Counted from the first letter of the stretch, positions 50,441 through 59,803 are shown. The stretch is DNA of 64,000 nt from an uncultured Eubacteriales bacterium (GCA_902765395.1 CACWZP010000002.1:62001-126000), one strand, 5' to 3'. A program made the numbers and translations. The notes: generated from the letters alone by a model not told the origin.

Positions 50441-50624
50441 TTTTTGCGGCTATAAGGGGTATAAATACCGGCCTTCCGGCGGGGGCACCCGGGTGGCGGG
50501 CATCGTGTTGATGATCGTCGGGGCGCTGATGTTTCTGATCTTCGTGCCCCGGTGGGTGTGGACATCGGCGCTGGGCATCGTGCTGATCAGCATGGGTTTC
50601 CTGCTTTGGCGGTTCGGGGAATAG
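50433..50624 (+). CDS. Small membrane protein, 63 aa
   Basis: A basic/aromatic N-terminus (MGRFCGYKGYKYRPSGGG) is followed by two membrane helices (about 22-41 and 43-59). GGAGG lies 8 bases before ATG 50433, which decides the start over an in-frame ATG at 50400. Similar small two-helix proteins are scattered in Clostridia, without known function. Its start codon lies in a complementary stem. Confidence 0.72.
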   Translation: MGRFCGYKGYKYRPSGGGTRVAGIVLMIVGALMFLIFVPRWVWTSALGIVLISMGFLLWRFGE

Positions 50625-50671
50625 AAAGGCGGCGGCAGTCACATGATTGCCGCCGCGATGCTTCCTGCTCG

Positions 50672-50899
50672 TTAATACAGCAGCGGCTGCAGGGCGTCAA
50701 ACAACTCGTCGGTGTGGTCGGAGTAGGCTTCCAGGACGATGGGCTTTGAGTGTTCGAGGCTGCATACGCCGAGGATGGACTTCCCGTCCACGACGTAGCG
50801 CCCCTGTCGCAGCTGGATGGTGAAGGGGAAGCGGTTGGTGATGTTGACCAGCGTGCTGATGTTTTCCGCGCTGTGCAGGGCAATGTCTATCGTTCTCAA
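50672..50899 (-). CDS. HPr-like protein lacking the catalytic histidine
   Basis: 75-residue protein aligning with the PTS phosphocarrier HPr over its whole length, including the regulatory-serine region VVDGKSILGVCSL (S42). Where HPr has GLHARP with the phosphorylated histidine, this protein has ALHSAENIS: the aligned residue is S10, or H9 with a one-residue shift, and the supporting arginine is replaced. It is unlikely to be a normal PTS carrier. The TTG at 50899 has GGAGG 6 bases upstream and gives the usual HPr start; an ATG farther upstream includes the ribosome site itself. Confidence 0.75.
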   Translation of the reverse strand: MRTIDIALHSAENISTLVNITNRFPFTIQLRQGRYVVDGKSILGVCSLEHSKPIVLEAYSDHTDELFDALQPLLY

Positions 50900-50958
50900 A
50901 GTCTCACCTCCTCGCATGGATCCGGCATGAATGCTGGAACAACAATTAAGTTAAATTA

Positions 50959-50987
50959 AGTATATCAGATTTAACATTATTTATCAA
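50959..50987 (-). promoter_or_regulatory. Promoter of the HPr-like gene
   Basis: TTGATA (50987-50982), 17-base spacer, TATACT (50964-50959) on the minus strand. Its direction is divergent from the CadC-like promoter at 51089. Confidence 0.72.
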
Positions 50988-51088
50988 GTCCCCTGATTAA
51001 GAAATCTTCTTGTTTTTTGGGATTTTTCGTGGATCTGACGGAGAATATACCATAGCGGTGGGATTTCCTGTTAAATTCAACAAACCTA

Positions 51089-51117
51089 TTGACAACGGTA
51101 GGGGGCTTGACTATAAT
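51089..51117 (+). promoter_or_regulatory. Consensus promoter of the metal efflux operon
   Basis: TTGACA (51089-51094), 17-base spacer, TATAAT (51112-51117): a perfect sigma-A consensus. The operator at 51118-51143 begins at the next base. Confidence 0.92.
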
Positions 51118-51143
51118 AACATATGAACAGTTGCTCATATGTT
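51118..51143 (+). promoter_or_regulatory. Probable CadC/SmtB-type operator
   Basis: AACATATGA-ACAGTTGC-TCATATGTT: perfect 9 bp arms around an 8-base centre, immediately after the -10 box and spanning the expected transcription start. ArsR/SmtB repressors bind such ATATGA-N-TCATAT dyads in metal operons. Confidence 0.82.
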
Positions 51144-51157
51144 TGGAGGTTGAGCCC

Positions 51158-51514
51158 ATGGAAGTGCGCGCGGAATATTGCGAGGAGCATCACGTCCACA
51201 AGGACCTGGTGGACAGCGTGAAGCTGGACATGCCGGACGAGGAGAGCCTTTATGACCTGGCCGAGCTTTTCAAGGTGTTCGGCGATACCACGCGGATCCG
51301 CATACTGTATGTGCTGTTTGAGTCGGAGCTGTGCGTGTGCGACATCGCGGAGCTGCTGAACATGTCCCAGTCGGCCATATCCCACCAGCTGCGGGTGCTG
51401 AAGCAGGCGAAGCTGGTGCGCTCGCGCCGGGAGGGCAAGACGGTGTTTTACTTCCTGGCGGACGACCATGTGCGCACCATCATCGGCCAGGGCATGGACC
51501 ACATCAACGAATGA
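51158..51514 (+). CDS. ArsR/SmtB family metal-sensing repressor (CadC/CzrA-like)
   Basis: 118-residue winged-helix repressor that releases DNA on binding metal. The recognition helix is MSQSAISHQLRVLKQ. Two metal-site sets are visible: an alpha-5 site with D102, H104, H115 and E118 in the exact SmtB/CzrA spacing, and a thiol set C59, C61 (ELCVCDI) with N-terminal C8 and a His cluster (EEHHVH), as in CadC. Zn(II), Cd(II) or Pb(II) are likely inducers. ATG 51158 is 8 bases after GGAGG. It precedes an HMA protein and a P-type ATPase and probably controls all three. Confidence 0.92.
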   Translation: MEVRAEYCEEHHVHKDLVDSVKLDMPDEESLYDLAELFKVFGDTTRIRILYVLFESELCVCDIAELLNMSQSAISHQLRVLKQAKLVRSRREGKTVFYFLADDHVRTIIGQGMDHINE

Positions 51515-51565
51515 ATCCCCCGCGGGCCGGTTCGCCCGCCCTACATATTCAAAGGAGAGAGCATC

Positions 51566-51784
51566 ATGAAGAAGAGCTACAAGATCGAAGTGGACTGCGC
51601 CAACTGCGCCAACCTCATGGAGGAAGCCGCGAAGAAGACCGCCGGCGTCAAGGACTGCGTGGTCAGCTTCATGACCCAGAAGATGAAGGTGGAGTTCGAC
51701 GAGGGCGCGGAGCCCGCCGCCGTGATGCAGGACGTGCTGAAGAACTGCAAGAAGGTGGAGAGCGACTGCGAGATCTATCTCTGA
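51566..51784 (+). CDS. Heavy-metal-associated (HMA) domain protein
   Basis: 72-residue single HMA ferredoxin-like domain: KIEVDCANCANLMEEAAKK carries the CxxC metal site and the preceding aspartate, a D-C-x-x-C form seen in Zn/Cd-type HMA domains. It is followed 118 bases later by a P-type ATPase that lacks any N-terminal HMA, so it probably serves as that pump's detached metal-binding domain or chaperone. GGAGAG precedes the ATG. Confidence 0.9.
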   Translation: MKKSYKIEVDCANCANLMEEAAKKTAGVKDCVVSFMTQKMKVEFDEGAEPAAVMQDVLKNCKKVESDCEIYL

Positions 51785-51902
51785 TTCAGGGAACAGGGCC
51801 AAGGGAACAGGGAACAGGAAATGCCGGGGAACGCGGCAGACACTATTCCCGTTCCCTGTTGCTTCAAAGCGCATACGAAACAGGATAAAGGGGATATGCC
51901 CT

Positions 51903-53816
<1,914 letters not shown>

Positions 53817-53865
53817 GCGGTATCCATACTTTCCTTTATGGGACGGATGCTTTGCCATCTGCCCC

Positions 53866-53895
53866 TTGACAAATACCGTTTTTCTGGGTTATGAT
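53866..53895 (+). promoter_or_regulatory. Promoter of the XRE membrane regulator gene
   Basis: TTGACA (53866-53871), 18-base spacer, TATGAT (53890-53895). The leader of about 105 bases contains the dyad CTCGCC/GGCGAG around 53929-53942. Confidence 0.68.
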
Positions 53896-54008
53896 ATTCC
53901 TGTTATATACTGGTATTTGCTCGCCGAACGCCATGGCGAGGGGCCGGACGAGGCGCGGCATGCGCCATGGAACCGAAGATCACACCAATGAACAGGCAGG
54001 GAATTTGC

Positions 54009-54815
54009 ATGCAGACATTTGCTGAACAACTCATCGCCGCCCGCAAGGCAAAGGGCATGACGCAAGAGGTGCTGGCGCAGGCTGTGAACGTGGCGCGGAA
54101 CACCATATCCTCCTGGGAGCGCGGCCGCACGGTCCCGGACATCGAAGTTGTGCACCGCCTGTCCGATGTTCTCGGCGCTGAATTTGCGCTGAGCGCCGAA
54201 GAGCAGAGCGCCGCCTCTGCCGCTGAAACGGAGCCGGTGGACCAGCCTGTGCCGGATGTCGAAGCGCAGGACCTTGAGGAAGAGCAGTCTGCCGCGCCTT
54301 CGCGGGGAGGGATGTGGCGCTGGTCCGGGAAGACGTGGATCGCGGTCGGCGTCGCGGCGCTGGCCTGCGTGGCCGCCCTGATCTTCCTGCTGATCCCCCG
54401 CAACAGCGCGCCGGCGGACGGCGGGGAGCCGTTCAACGTGGAATACTACCGACAGGAGACGCCCAACGACCCTGAGCACGCCTGGATTTCCTTTGAGAAC
54501 GAAGTCTGGCAGAAGGACGGCGACAACAAGACCTATCAGCGCTACAACCTTGTGCTGTGCGAGAAGAACGGCATCGGCTACAACGTCGCAAGGGTCGACG
54601 TGGAGATGGAGGGCAAAGGCGGCAGCGTAATGAAGTCGACCCTGGATGGTGACGACCTGCGCGCCTATGAGATTGACCCGAACATACCGCCCTATGGCAC
54701 GATCACCATTCCCGGCGGTTTCCCGGTGGGCGAGTTCCCCCGCGTTGGCGCGACCGTATATGGCAGCGACACGACGGGGAAGCCGTTGACCTTCTACAGC
54801 CTGATCGAGTTTTGA
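54009..54815 (+). CDS. Membrane-anchored XRE-family regulator
   Basis: 268 residues: an N-terminal helix-turn-helix of the XRE type (about 1-62; AEQLIAARKAKGMTQEVLAQ and ARNTISSWERGRTVPD), an acidic linker, one membrane helix (about 116-138, WIAVGVAALACVAALIFLL) and an extracytoplasmic C-terminal domain of about 125 residues with a beta-rich pattern. This layout suggests a one-component sensor reading the envelope or outside medium. The ATG at 54009 follows AGGGA; an earlier start at 53967 has no ribosome site. A terminator follows. Confidence 0.82.
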   Translation: MQTFAEQLIAARKAKGMTQEVLAQAVNVARNTISSWERGRTVPDIEVVHRLSDVLGAEFALSAEEQSAASAAETEPVDQPVPDVEAQDLEEEQSAAPSRGGMWRWSGKTWIAVGVAALACVAALIFLLIPRNSAPADGGEPFNVEYYRQETPNDPEHAWISFENEVWQKDGDNKTYQRYNLVLCEKNGIGYNVARVDVEMEGKGGSVMKSTLDGDDLRAYEIDPNIPPYGTITIPGGFPVGEFPRVGATVYGSDTTGKPLTFYSLIEF

Positions 54816-54829
54816 GCGTTCCCTCATAT

Positions 54830-54857
54830 CCGCCCCTTCCCGGGGCGGTTTTCTTTA
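54830..54857 (+). terminator. Terminator of the XRE regulator gene
   Basis: CCGCCCC (54830-54836) / GGGGCGG (54842-54848) followed by TTTTCTTT. Confidence 0.88.
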
Positions 54858-54886
54858 ACTTTACATGCACACCTATATAATGTCAT

Positions 54887-54926
54887 AATGGCACAAATTT
54901 GGGCACGAATGGCACAAATTTGGGCA
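54887..54926 (+). repeat. Two direct 19-base repeats, 21-base period
   Basis: AATGGCACAAATTTGGGCA occurs at 54887-54905 and 54908-54926, spaced 21 bases (two DNA turns). It lies after a TTTAAC-N16-TATAAT promoter-like sequence (54854-54881), upstream of the peptidoglycan-binding gene; likely a regulator-binding site. Confidence 0.72.
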
Positions 54927-55014
54927 TGACTTTTGGCCTCTTTTCCGTTATCATGGATGTAACGGCAGGCATCCGCAAGGCTGTCGCAACGAATACGACG
55001 AGGAGGCAACGAGC

Positions 55015-55935
55015 ATGAAGAAGTTGATTTGTCTGGTGCTGGCGGCGCTGCTGGCGCTGTCCGCGGTTTCCGCTTTCGCGGCGGAGTACACGGACAATGA
55101 GACGGTAAAGAAGGTGCAGCAGGCGCTGAACGACGCGGGCTTTGACTGCGGCACGCCGGACGGCGCGGCAGGGAAGAAGACCAAGGCTGCCATAGAGGGC
55201 TACCAGACCGCGAACGGACTGGAGGTCACCGGCGTGATCGACGACGCGCTGCTGGCCGCGATGGGTCTGGCGGCGGACGCCGCCGAATCCGGCGAAGAAG
55301 CGCCCGGAGAAGCGGGTGAAGAAGGCGCGGAGGCGGCAGAGGATTTGCCGCACATCGACTTCCGCGGGGCTGAATTGGGATCGACCGCGGCGGAGGTGTT
55401 CACAGCCCTGGGGAAAGACTTTTCCCTGACCGACAGCACGAGCAATATACCGGTGACCACCGACCAAATCAGCATCTACGAGCCGATCAGCCTGAAAGGC
55501 GTGTATGGAAAAGAGTATAAGCCCGAGGTGTACAACAAGTTCGCGTATTTCCAGGCCAGCTTTGACGACGTCGCCGGTCATGACCCCATGTTTTCGTTCT
55601 TGCTCTTTGTCAAGCCCATCCAAGATGGCGTGGTGTCCGATGTTGTTGAGGACAGTATCTTCTACGGCGGATGCTATCTGTTTAACGACAATGACAAGTC
55701 CATCCAGGCGGACCTGACGGACAAGCTGACGGGCCTTTACGGAGAGCCGGAGAAAGAGGGCGACCTGGTGATCTGGCGCGGCGCCAATGATACGGCGATC
55801 ACCATGAGCAAGGTTGGCCCTACAGAGCTGAACCTGTCCTATGTCTGGTACGGCGCGGATTCGCTGATCGAGGAAGCGATCGCGATTTCGGAGAACGAGG
55901 AAACGCCGGCCAACGACAGCACAAACGGCCTGTAA
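55015..55935 (+). CDS. Secreted protein with one peptidoglycan-binding repeat
   Basis: 306 residues: signal peptide (1-23, ending AFA), a PG_binding_1 repeat (about 28-85, TVKKVQQALNDAGFDCGTPD), an acidic Glu/Ala linker (about 90-112), and a C-terminal domain of about 190 residues with IDFRGAELGSTAAEVFTALG and many acidic residues. The C-terminal part recalls small lipoprotein-like stability domains but I cannot name it. Its wall-binding repeat is closely similar to that of the 41930 protein (GF-CGT-DGA pattern). GGAGG precedes the ATG; a terminator follows at 55946. Confidence 0.83.
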   Translation: MKKLICLVLAALLALSAVSAFAAEYTDNETVKKVQQALNDAGFDCGTPDGAAGKKTKAAIEGYQTANGLEVTGVIDDALLAAMGLAADAAESGEEAPGEAGEEGAEAAEDLPHIDFRGAELGSTAAEVFTALGKDFSLTDSTSNIPVTTDQISIYEPISLKGVYGKEYKPEVYNKFAYFQASFDDVAGHDPMFSFLLFVKPIQDGVVSDVVEDSIFYGGCYLFNDNDKSIQADLTDKLTGLYGEPEKEGDLVIWRGANDTAITMSKVGPTELNLSYVWYGADSLIEEAIAISENEETPANDSTNGL

Positions 55936-55945
55936 TATCCATCCC

Positions 55946-55980
55946 GCCATCCGGCTTTGCAGCCGGATGGCGTATTTTTT
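55946..55980 (+). terminator. Terminator of the 306-aa secreted protein gene
   Basis: GCCATCCGGCT / AGCCGGATGGC with a 4-base loop, followed by GTATTTTTT. Confidence 0.9.
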
Positions 55981-56032
55981 CGCCGGACCGCTGCCTGCCG
56001 CCTCGCCTCCCGCGTGCAGGGTCATCTTACCC

Positions 56033-56061
56033 TTGACTAATCCCCGTTTTTCCCTTATCAT
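56033..56061 (+). promoter_or_regulatory. Promoter of the riboswitch-CDF unit
   Basis: TTGACT (56033-56038), 17-base spacer, TATCAT (56056-56061); transcription would start near 56068, at the 5' edge of the riboswitch. Confidence 0.78.
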
Positions 56062-56067
56062 AAGCAT

Positions 56068-56161
56068 AATCTGAACAGGCATTGAGTTGCCGGGTCACGA
56101 GGGTGACAGCGAACGCATGGCGTCCGCGGGACAGTCATACAATGACAGTCCCGCGGTTTTT
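56068..56161 (+). ncRNA. NiCo (czcD-type) riboswitch with terminator
   Basis: Leader RNA matching the Ni2+/Co2+-sensing NiCo riboswitch as I remember its consensus: CTGAACAGGCATTGA, then TTGCCGGGTCA, GCGAACGCATGGCG and GGGACAG in that order. GGGACAG (56128-56134) is also the 5' arm of an intrinsic terminator: CCGCGGGAC-A-GTCAT / ATGAC-A-GTCCCGCGG (56124-56156) plus TTTTT. Metal binding would hold GGGACAG in the aptamer and prevent the terminator, turning on the CDF exporter downstream. Confidence 0.82.
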
Positions 56162-56180
56162 CTATTCAGGAGGCGATTTC

Positions 56181-57062
56181 ATGGACAATCAACCGAAGGA
56201 GGCCCTGCGGGTGTCGCTGGTGAGCATCGCGGTGAACCTGCTCCTGTCGCTGGGCAAGCTGCTGGCGGGCCTGATCGCCCACTCCGGCGCGATGATCTCC
56301 GACGCGGTGCACTCCGCTTCCGACATATTCTCCACCATCATCGTCATCATCGGCGTGAAGCTGTCCGGCAAGGCGGCGGACCGGGAGCATCCCTACGGCC
56401 ACGAGCGCATGGAGTGCGTGGCCGCCATCGTGCTGGCGGTGGTGCTGCTGATCACCGGGCTGTTCATCGGCCTGGAGGGTGCCCGGCGCATCCTGGACGC
56501 CCAGGCGGAGCCGTTGCCCGTGCCGGGTCTGCTGGCGCTGGTGGCGGCGGTGGTGTCCATCGCCGTGAAGGAGGCCATGTTCTGGTACACCCGCGCCCAC
56601 GCCCGGCGGCTGGGCTCCTCCGCGCTGATGGCCGATGCCTGGCACCACCGCAGCGACGCGCTCAGCTCCGTGGGCGCGCTGGTGGGCATCGCGGGCGCGC
56701 GGATGGGCCTGCCGGTGCTGGATCCGCTGGCCAGCGTGGTGATCTGCGCGTTCATCGCCAAGGCCGCCTTCGACATCTTCCGGGACGCCATCGACAAGAT
56801 GGTGGACCACAGCGCCGACGCTCAAACCGAGGCCGCAATCCGCGCCTGCGTGGCGGGGCACGCCGATGTGCGCCGCATCGACCTGCTGCGCACCCGGGAA
56901 TTCGGCAACAAGCTGTATATCGAGCTGGAGATCGCCCTGGACGAGACGCTGACCCTCGCCCGGGCCCACGCCATCGCCGAGGAGATCCACGATGACGTGG
57001 AGCGCGCCTTCCCCAGCGTGAAGCACATCATGGTGCACGTGAATCCGGACGAGGTCCATTGA
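56181..57062 (+). CDS. Cation diffusion facilitator family transporter
   Basis: Divalent metal/proton antiporter of 293 residues with six membrane helices and a C-terminal ferredoxin-like cytoplasmic domain (about 210-293). The metal-site residues are HxxxD pairs in helix 2 (SDAVHSASD) and helix 5 (DAWHHRSDA), with the following HPYGHERME segment. A C-terminal histidine-rich end (HIMVHVNPDEVH) may sense cytosolic metal. ATG 56181 is 7 bases after AGGAGG; the open frame upstream runs through the riboswitch and is rejected. The riboswitch suggests Co/Ni (possibly Fe) export. Confidence 0.93.
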   Translation: MDNQPKEALRVSLVSIAVNLLLSLGKLLAGLIAHSGAMISDAVHSASDIFSTIIVIIGVKLSGKAADREHPYGHERMECVAAIVLAVVLLITGLFIGLEGARRILDAQAEPLPVPGLLALVAAVVSIAVKEAMFWYTRAHARRLGSSALMADAWHHRSDALSSVGALVGIAGARMGLPVLDPLASVVICAFIAKAAFDIFRDAIDKMVDHSADAQTEAAIRACVAGHADVRRIDLLRTREFGNKLYIELEIALDETLTLARAHAIAEEIHDDVERAFPSVKHIMVHVNPDEVH

Positions 57063-57205
57063 CCGCCGGACAAAGGCGGGAAAAACTTGAATCCTTCAAT
57101 CTTCCTTTAAGCTTCGCCCCTTATAATGACCCCGTCATCGAGAGAGGAACGGTGCAAACCGCTCCGCATTCCGAAAATGTCCAAGGATCGAAAGGAGCGT
57201 TTATC

Positions 57206-58696
57206 ATGAAGAATTTGAAGAAGATCATCAGCCTGCTGCTGACCGTTGTGATGCTCAGCCTGTGCGCGCCTGCGCTGGCGGACAGCATGCCCCCCGAACC
57301 GCCCTCGGGCGAGATGCCGGAGGGCATGACCCCGCCCGACGGCGAATTCCCCGGCGAGCCTCCCGAGGGTGGCGCACCCGGCGAAGGCGGCCCCGGCGGC
57401 ATGGGCGGCCCGGGCGGCGGCTCCAGCCAGCCCGACAGCTACGACGCCGTGAACAGCTATGACAGCGATGCCGAGCTGACCGGGGAGATCACCTCCACCG
57501 GCGCGGACGAGAACGCGGTGCTGGTCACCGGCGGCAGCGTCACCGTGTCGGACGCCACCGTCAGCCGCACCTCCTCCGACTCCACCGGCGGCGACAGCGC
57601 CAGCTTCTACGGCGTGGGCGCGGCCCTGCTGGCCACCGACGGCACCCTGACCGTCACCGATTCCACCATCACCACCGACGCGGCCGGCGGCGCGGGCGTG
57701 TTCAGCTACGGCGACGCCGTGGTCTATGTGAAGGACACCACCATCGAGACCACCCAGGGCACCTCCGGCGGCATCCACGTGGCGGGCGGCGGCACGCTGT
57801 ACGCCGAGAACCTGACCGTCACCACCCAGGGCGGCTCCTCCGCTGCCATCCGCAGCGACCGCGGCAGCGGCACCATGGTGATCAACGGCGGCAGCTACAC
57901 CGCCAACGGCTCCGGTTCGCCTGCGGTCTACGTCACCGCGGACATCACCATCTCCGATGCCGAGCTCACCGCCACCGGCTCCGAGGCGCTGTGCCTGGAG
58001 GGCCTGAACAGCGTCAAGCTGTACAACTGCACCCTGACCGGCGACATGCCCGACCAGGAGCAGAACGACAACACCTGGACGGTGATCCTCTACCAGAGCA
58101 TGTCCGGCGACGCCCAGGTGGGCGAGGGCAGCTTCGAGATGGACGGCGGCAAGCTGGTCAGCCTGAACGGCGGCCTGTTCTATACCACCAACACCGACAG
58201 CACCTTCGTGCTGCGGGGCGTTGAGATCGAGGCCAGCGAGGACAGCGAGTACTTCCTGCGCGTCACCGGCAACGCCAACCAGCGCGGCTGGGGCTCCACC
58301 GGGGCCAACGGCGCGAACTGCACCTTCACCGCCATCCAGCAGACCATGGACGGCGACATCCAGTGGGACAGCATCAGCAACCTGGATCTGTACCTGACGG
58401 ACGGCAGCGCGCTGATCGGCGCCATCGTGGACGACGAGAGCTGCGCGGGCGAGGGCGGCGACGGCGCCTGCCATGTGGTGATCGACGAGAGCTCCACCTG
58501 GGTCGTCACCGGTGACAGCACCCTGACGGCGCTGGAGTGCGCGGGCAGCATCGTGGACGACGCGGGCCAGAGCGTGAGCGTCGTCGGCGCGGACGGCACC
58601 GTGTATGTGGAGGGCGACAGCGAGTTCACCATCACCGTGGACAGCTACACCGCCGAGGCCGATACTACCGGCGCTGGCGCGATCACCGAGGCGTGA
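57206..58696 (+). CDS. Secreted beta-helix-like surface protein
   Basis: 496 residues: signal peptide (1-25, ending ALA), a Pro/Glu/Gly-rich stalk (about 26-75, e.g. PPEPPSGEMPEGMTPP), then a long region of short strand repeats rich in Thr, Ser, Gly and Asp (GGSVTVSDATVSRTSS, TLTVTDSTITTDAAGG) typical of right-handed beta-helix adhesins. No LPXTG, S-layer or lipobox anchor is seen, so attachment to the cell is unclear. AAAGGAG is 8 bases before the ATG. Function may be adhesion or carbohydrate contact; no catalytic motif is visible. Confidence 0.8.
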   Translation: MKNLKKIISLLLTVVMLSLCAPALADSMPPEPPSGEMPEGMTPPDGEFPGEPPEGGAPGEGGPGGMGGPGGGSSQPDSYDAVNSYDSDAELTGEITSTGADENAVLVTGGSVTVSDATVSRTSSDSTGGDSASFYGVGAALLATDGTLTVTDSTITTDAAGGAGVFSYGDAVVYVKDTTIETTQGTSGGIHVAGGGTLYAENLTVTTQGGSSAAIRSDRGSGTMVINGGSYTANGSGSPAVYVTADITISDAELTATGSEALCLEGLNSVKLYNCTLTGDMPDQEQNDNTWTVILYQSMSGDAQVGEGSFEMDGGKLVSLNGGLFYTTNTDSTFVLRGVEIEASEDSEYFLRVTGNANQRGWGSTGANGANCTFTAIQQTMDGDIQWDSISNLDLYLTDGSALIGAIVDDESCAGEGGDGACHVVIDESSTWVVTGDSTLTALECAGSIVDDAGQSVSVVGADGTVYVEGDSEFTITVDSYTAEADTTGAGAITEA

Positions 58697-58732
58697 TATA
58701 TGAGGCACAGGGTGAAAACCCCGATGCCAAAA

Positions 58733-58853
58733 AAGATCCTTCGACTCCGCTTTCGCTCCGCTCAGGATGACAACGACTCCGCTCAGGATGACAACCATAC
58801 GGTGTATCGTCATTCTGAGCGGAGGTGCAGCCGCAGTCGAAGAATCTGCTTTA
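58733..58853. repeat. GATCCTTCGACTCCGC repeat cluster
   Basis: GATCCTTCGACTCCGCTTTC... then CTCAGGATGACAACGACTCC..., a second CTCAGGATGACAACC, and an opposite-strand copy TCATTCTGAGCGGAGGTGCA... ending GAAGAATCTGC. A rearranged relative of the element at 50260. Part of the 237-base space after the surface protein gene. Confidence 0.7.
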
Positions 58854-58902
58854 TAACTGGCCTTGGGCAACGCTCCAATGTATCATATTTGTTTGATCGT
58901 TC

Positions 58903-58932
58903 AAAAAGCCTTCCCCTTGGGGAAGGCTTTTT
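58903..58932. terminator. Bidirectional terminator
   Basis: Perfect palindrome AAAAAGCCTTCCCC-TT-GGGGAAGGCTTTTT between convergent genes. Confidence 0.92.
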
Positions 58933-58933
58933 C

Positions 58934-59803
58934 TCACACAAACCGCCTGAACCAGGCGCACTCCTCGTCATTGCAGCGCGCGCCCTCCACCGAGCGCATG
59001 TCGCAGTGGAACACGTGCGCAAGCCGGGTGTCCCTGTCGCCGTAGAACCTGAGCACGAAGGGCACGTCCAGCGCCATCAGCTTTTCCGCCAGCTTGGGCG
59101 CGTGGGGCTTGAGGAAGTCGTCGTTGCTGGTCATGATGAAGGCGGGCGGGAAGGCGCTGGTGATGTGTTCCATGGGCGTGATCAGCGCCAGCTCCTTCTT
59201 CGTACCGCCCTTCGGCAGCAGGTCGGCCATGGCCGGCTCCTGCCAGTCGTCCCGGAAGGCGTAGGCCCCGCAGTTCAGGCCCACCGCCGTGGGCGCGAAG
59301 CCCGCGGGCGGGGCGAAGTCGTATTTTTTCGCGTAGGCGGGGTTGGTGCAGATGCAGCAGTAGATGGCCAGCATGTGCGCCCCGGCGGAATCGCCCACGG
59401 CGAACACGTGGTTCGCGTCGAAGCCGTACTCCGCCGCGTGGGCCAGCACCCAGGCGAACACCGCGTTGGTGTCCTCGATCCCGGCGGGATACTGCCATTC
59501 CGGGGCCAGCCGGTAGCTGAAGTTCACCACAGCGAAGCCCCGCTGGGCCAGGCTCATGCAGTAGTACTGATAGCGCTCCTTGTCGCCGTAGACCCAGGCC
59601 CCGCCGTGGACGCTGACGATCACCGGCAGCGGCTTCTCCCCGGCGGACAGGGGCCGGTACACGTCCAGCGCCTGCAGCGGGTCGGCGTCGCCATAGCGGA
59701 TGTCGTCGAAGCGCACCACGTCGTTGGGCGTGGTCAGCCCCGCGTCGCGGATGTCGTCCCCGGCGGTGAAATCCCGGCGGGTCTTTTCGCTGTATTCAGA
59801 CAT
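58934..59803 (-). CDS. Alpha/beta hydrolase, HSL-type esterase
   Basis: 289-residue carboxylesterase of the hormone-sensitive-lipase group. The oxyanion motif is IVSVHGGAWVYGDKERY, nucleophile elbow VGDSAGAHM, and C-terminal aspartate/histidine region FYGDRDTRLAHVFHC. The ATG at 59803 has GGAG 8 bases upstream; a GTG three codons earlier is less well placed. It follows the MATE gene by 21 bases and may be co-transcribed with it. The substrate is unknown. Confidence 0.88.
   Translation of the reverse strand: MSEYSEKTRRDFTAGDDIRDAGLTTPNDVVRFDDIRYGDADPLQALDVYRPLSAGEKPLPVIVSVHGGAWVYGDKERYQYYCMSLAQRGFAVVNFSYRLAPEWQYPAGIEDTNAVFAWVLAHAAEYGFDANHVFAVGDSAGAHMLAIYCCICTNPAYAKKYDFAPPAGFAPTAVGLNCGAYAFRDDWQEPAMADLLPKGGTKKELALITPMEHITSAFPPAFIMTSNDDFLKPHAPKLAEKLMALDVPFVLRFYGDRDTRLAHVFHCDMRSVEGARCNDEECAWFRRFV

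Noticed and set aside
51785-51902. Extra small gene between the HMA protein and the ATPase
   Set aside because: The 118 bases contain a short duplication-like text (GGGAACAGGG) but no open frame with a ribosome site.
56082-56180. N-terminal extension of the CDF transporter
   Set aside because: It translates the riboswitch and terminator; the strong ribosome-binding site precedes the ATG at 56181.
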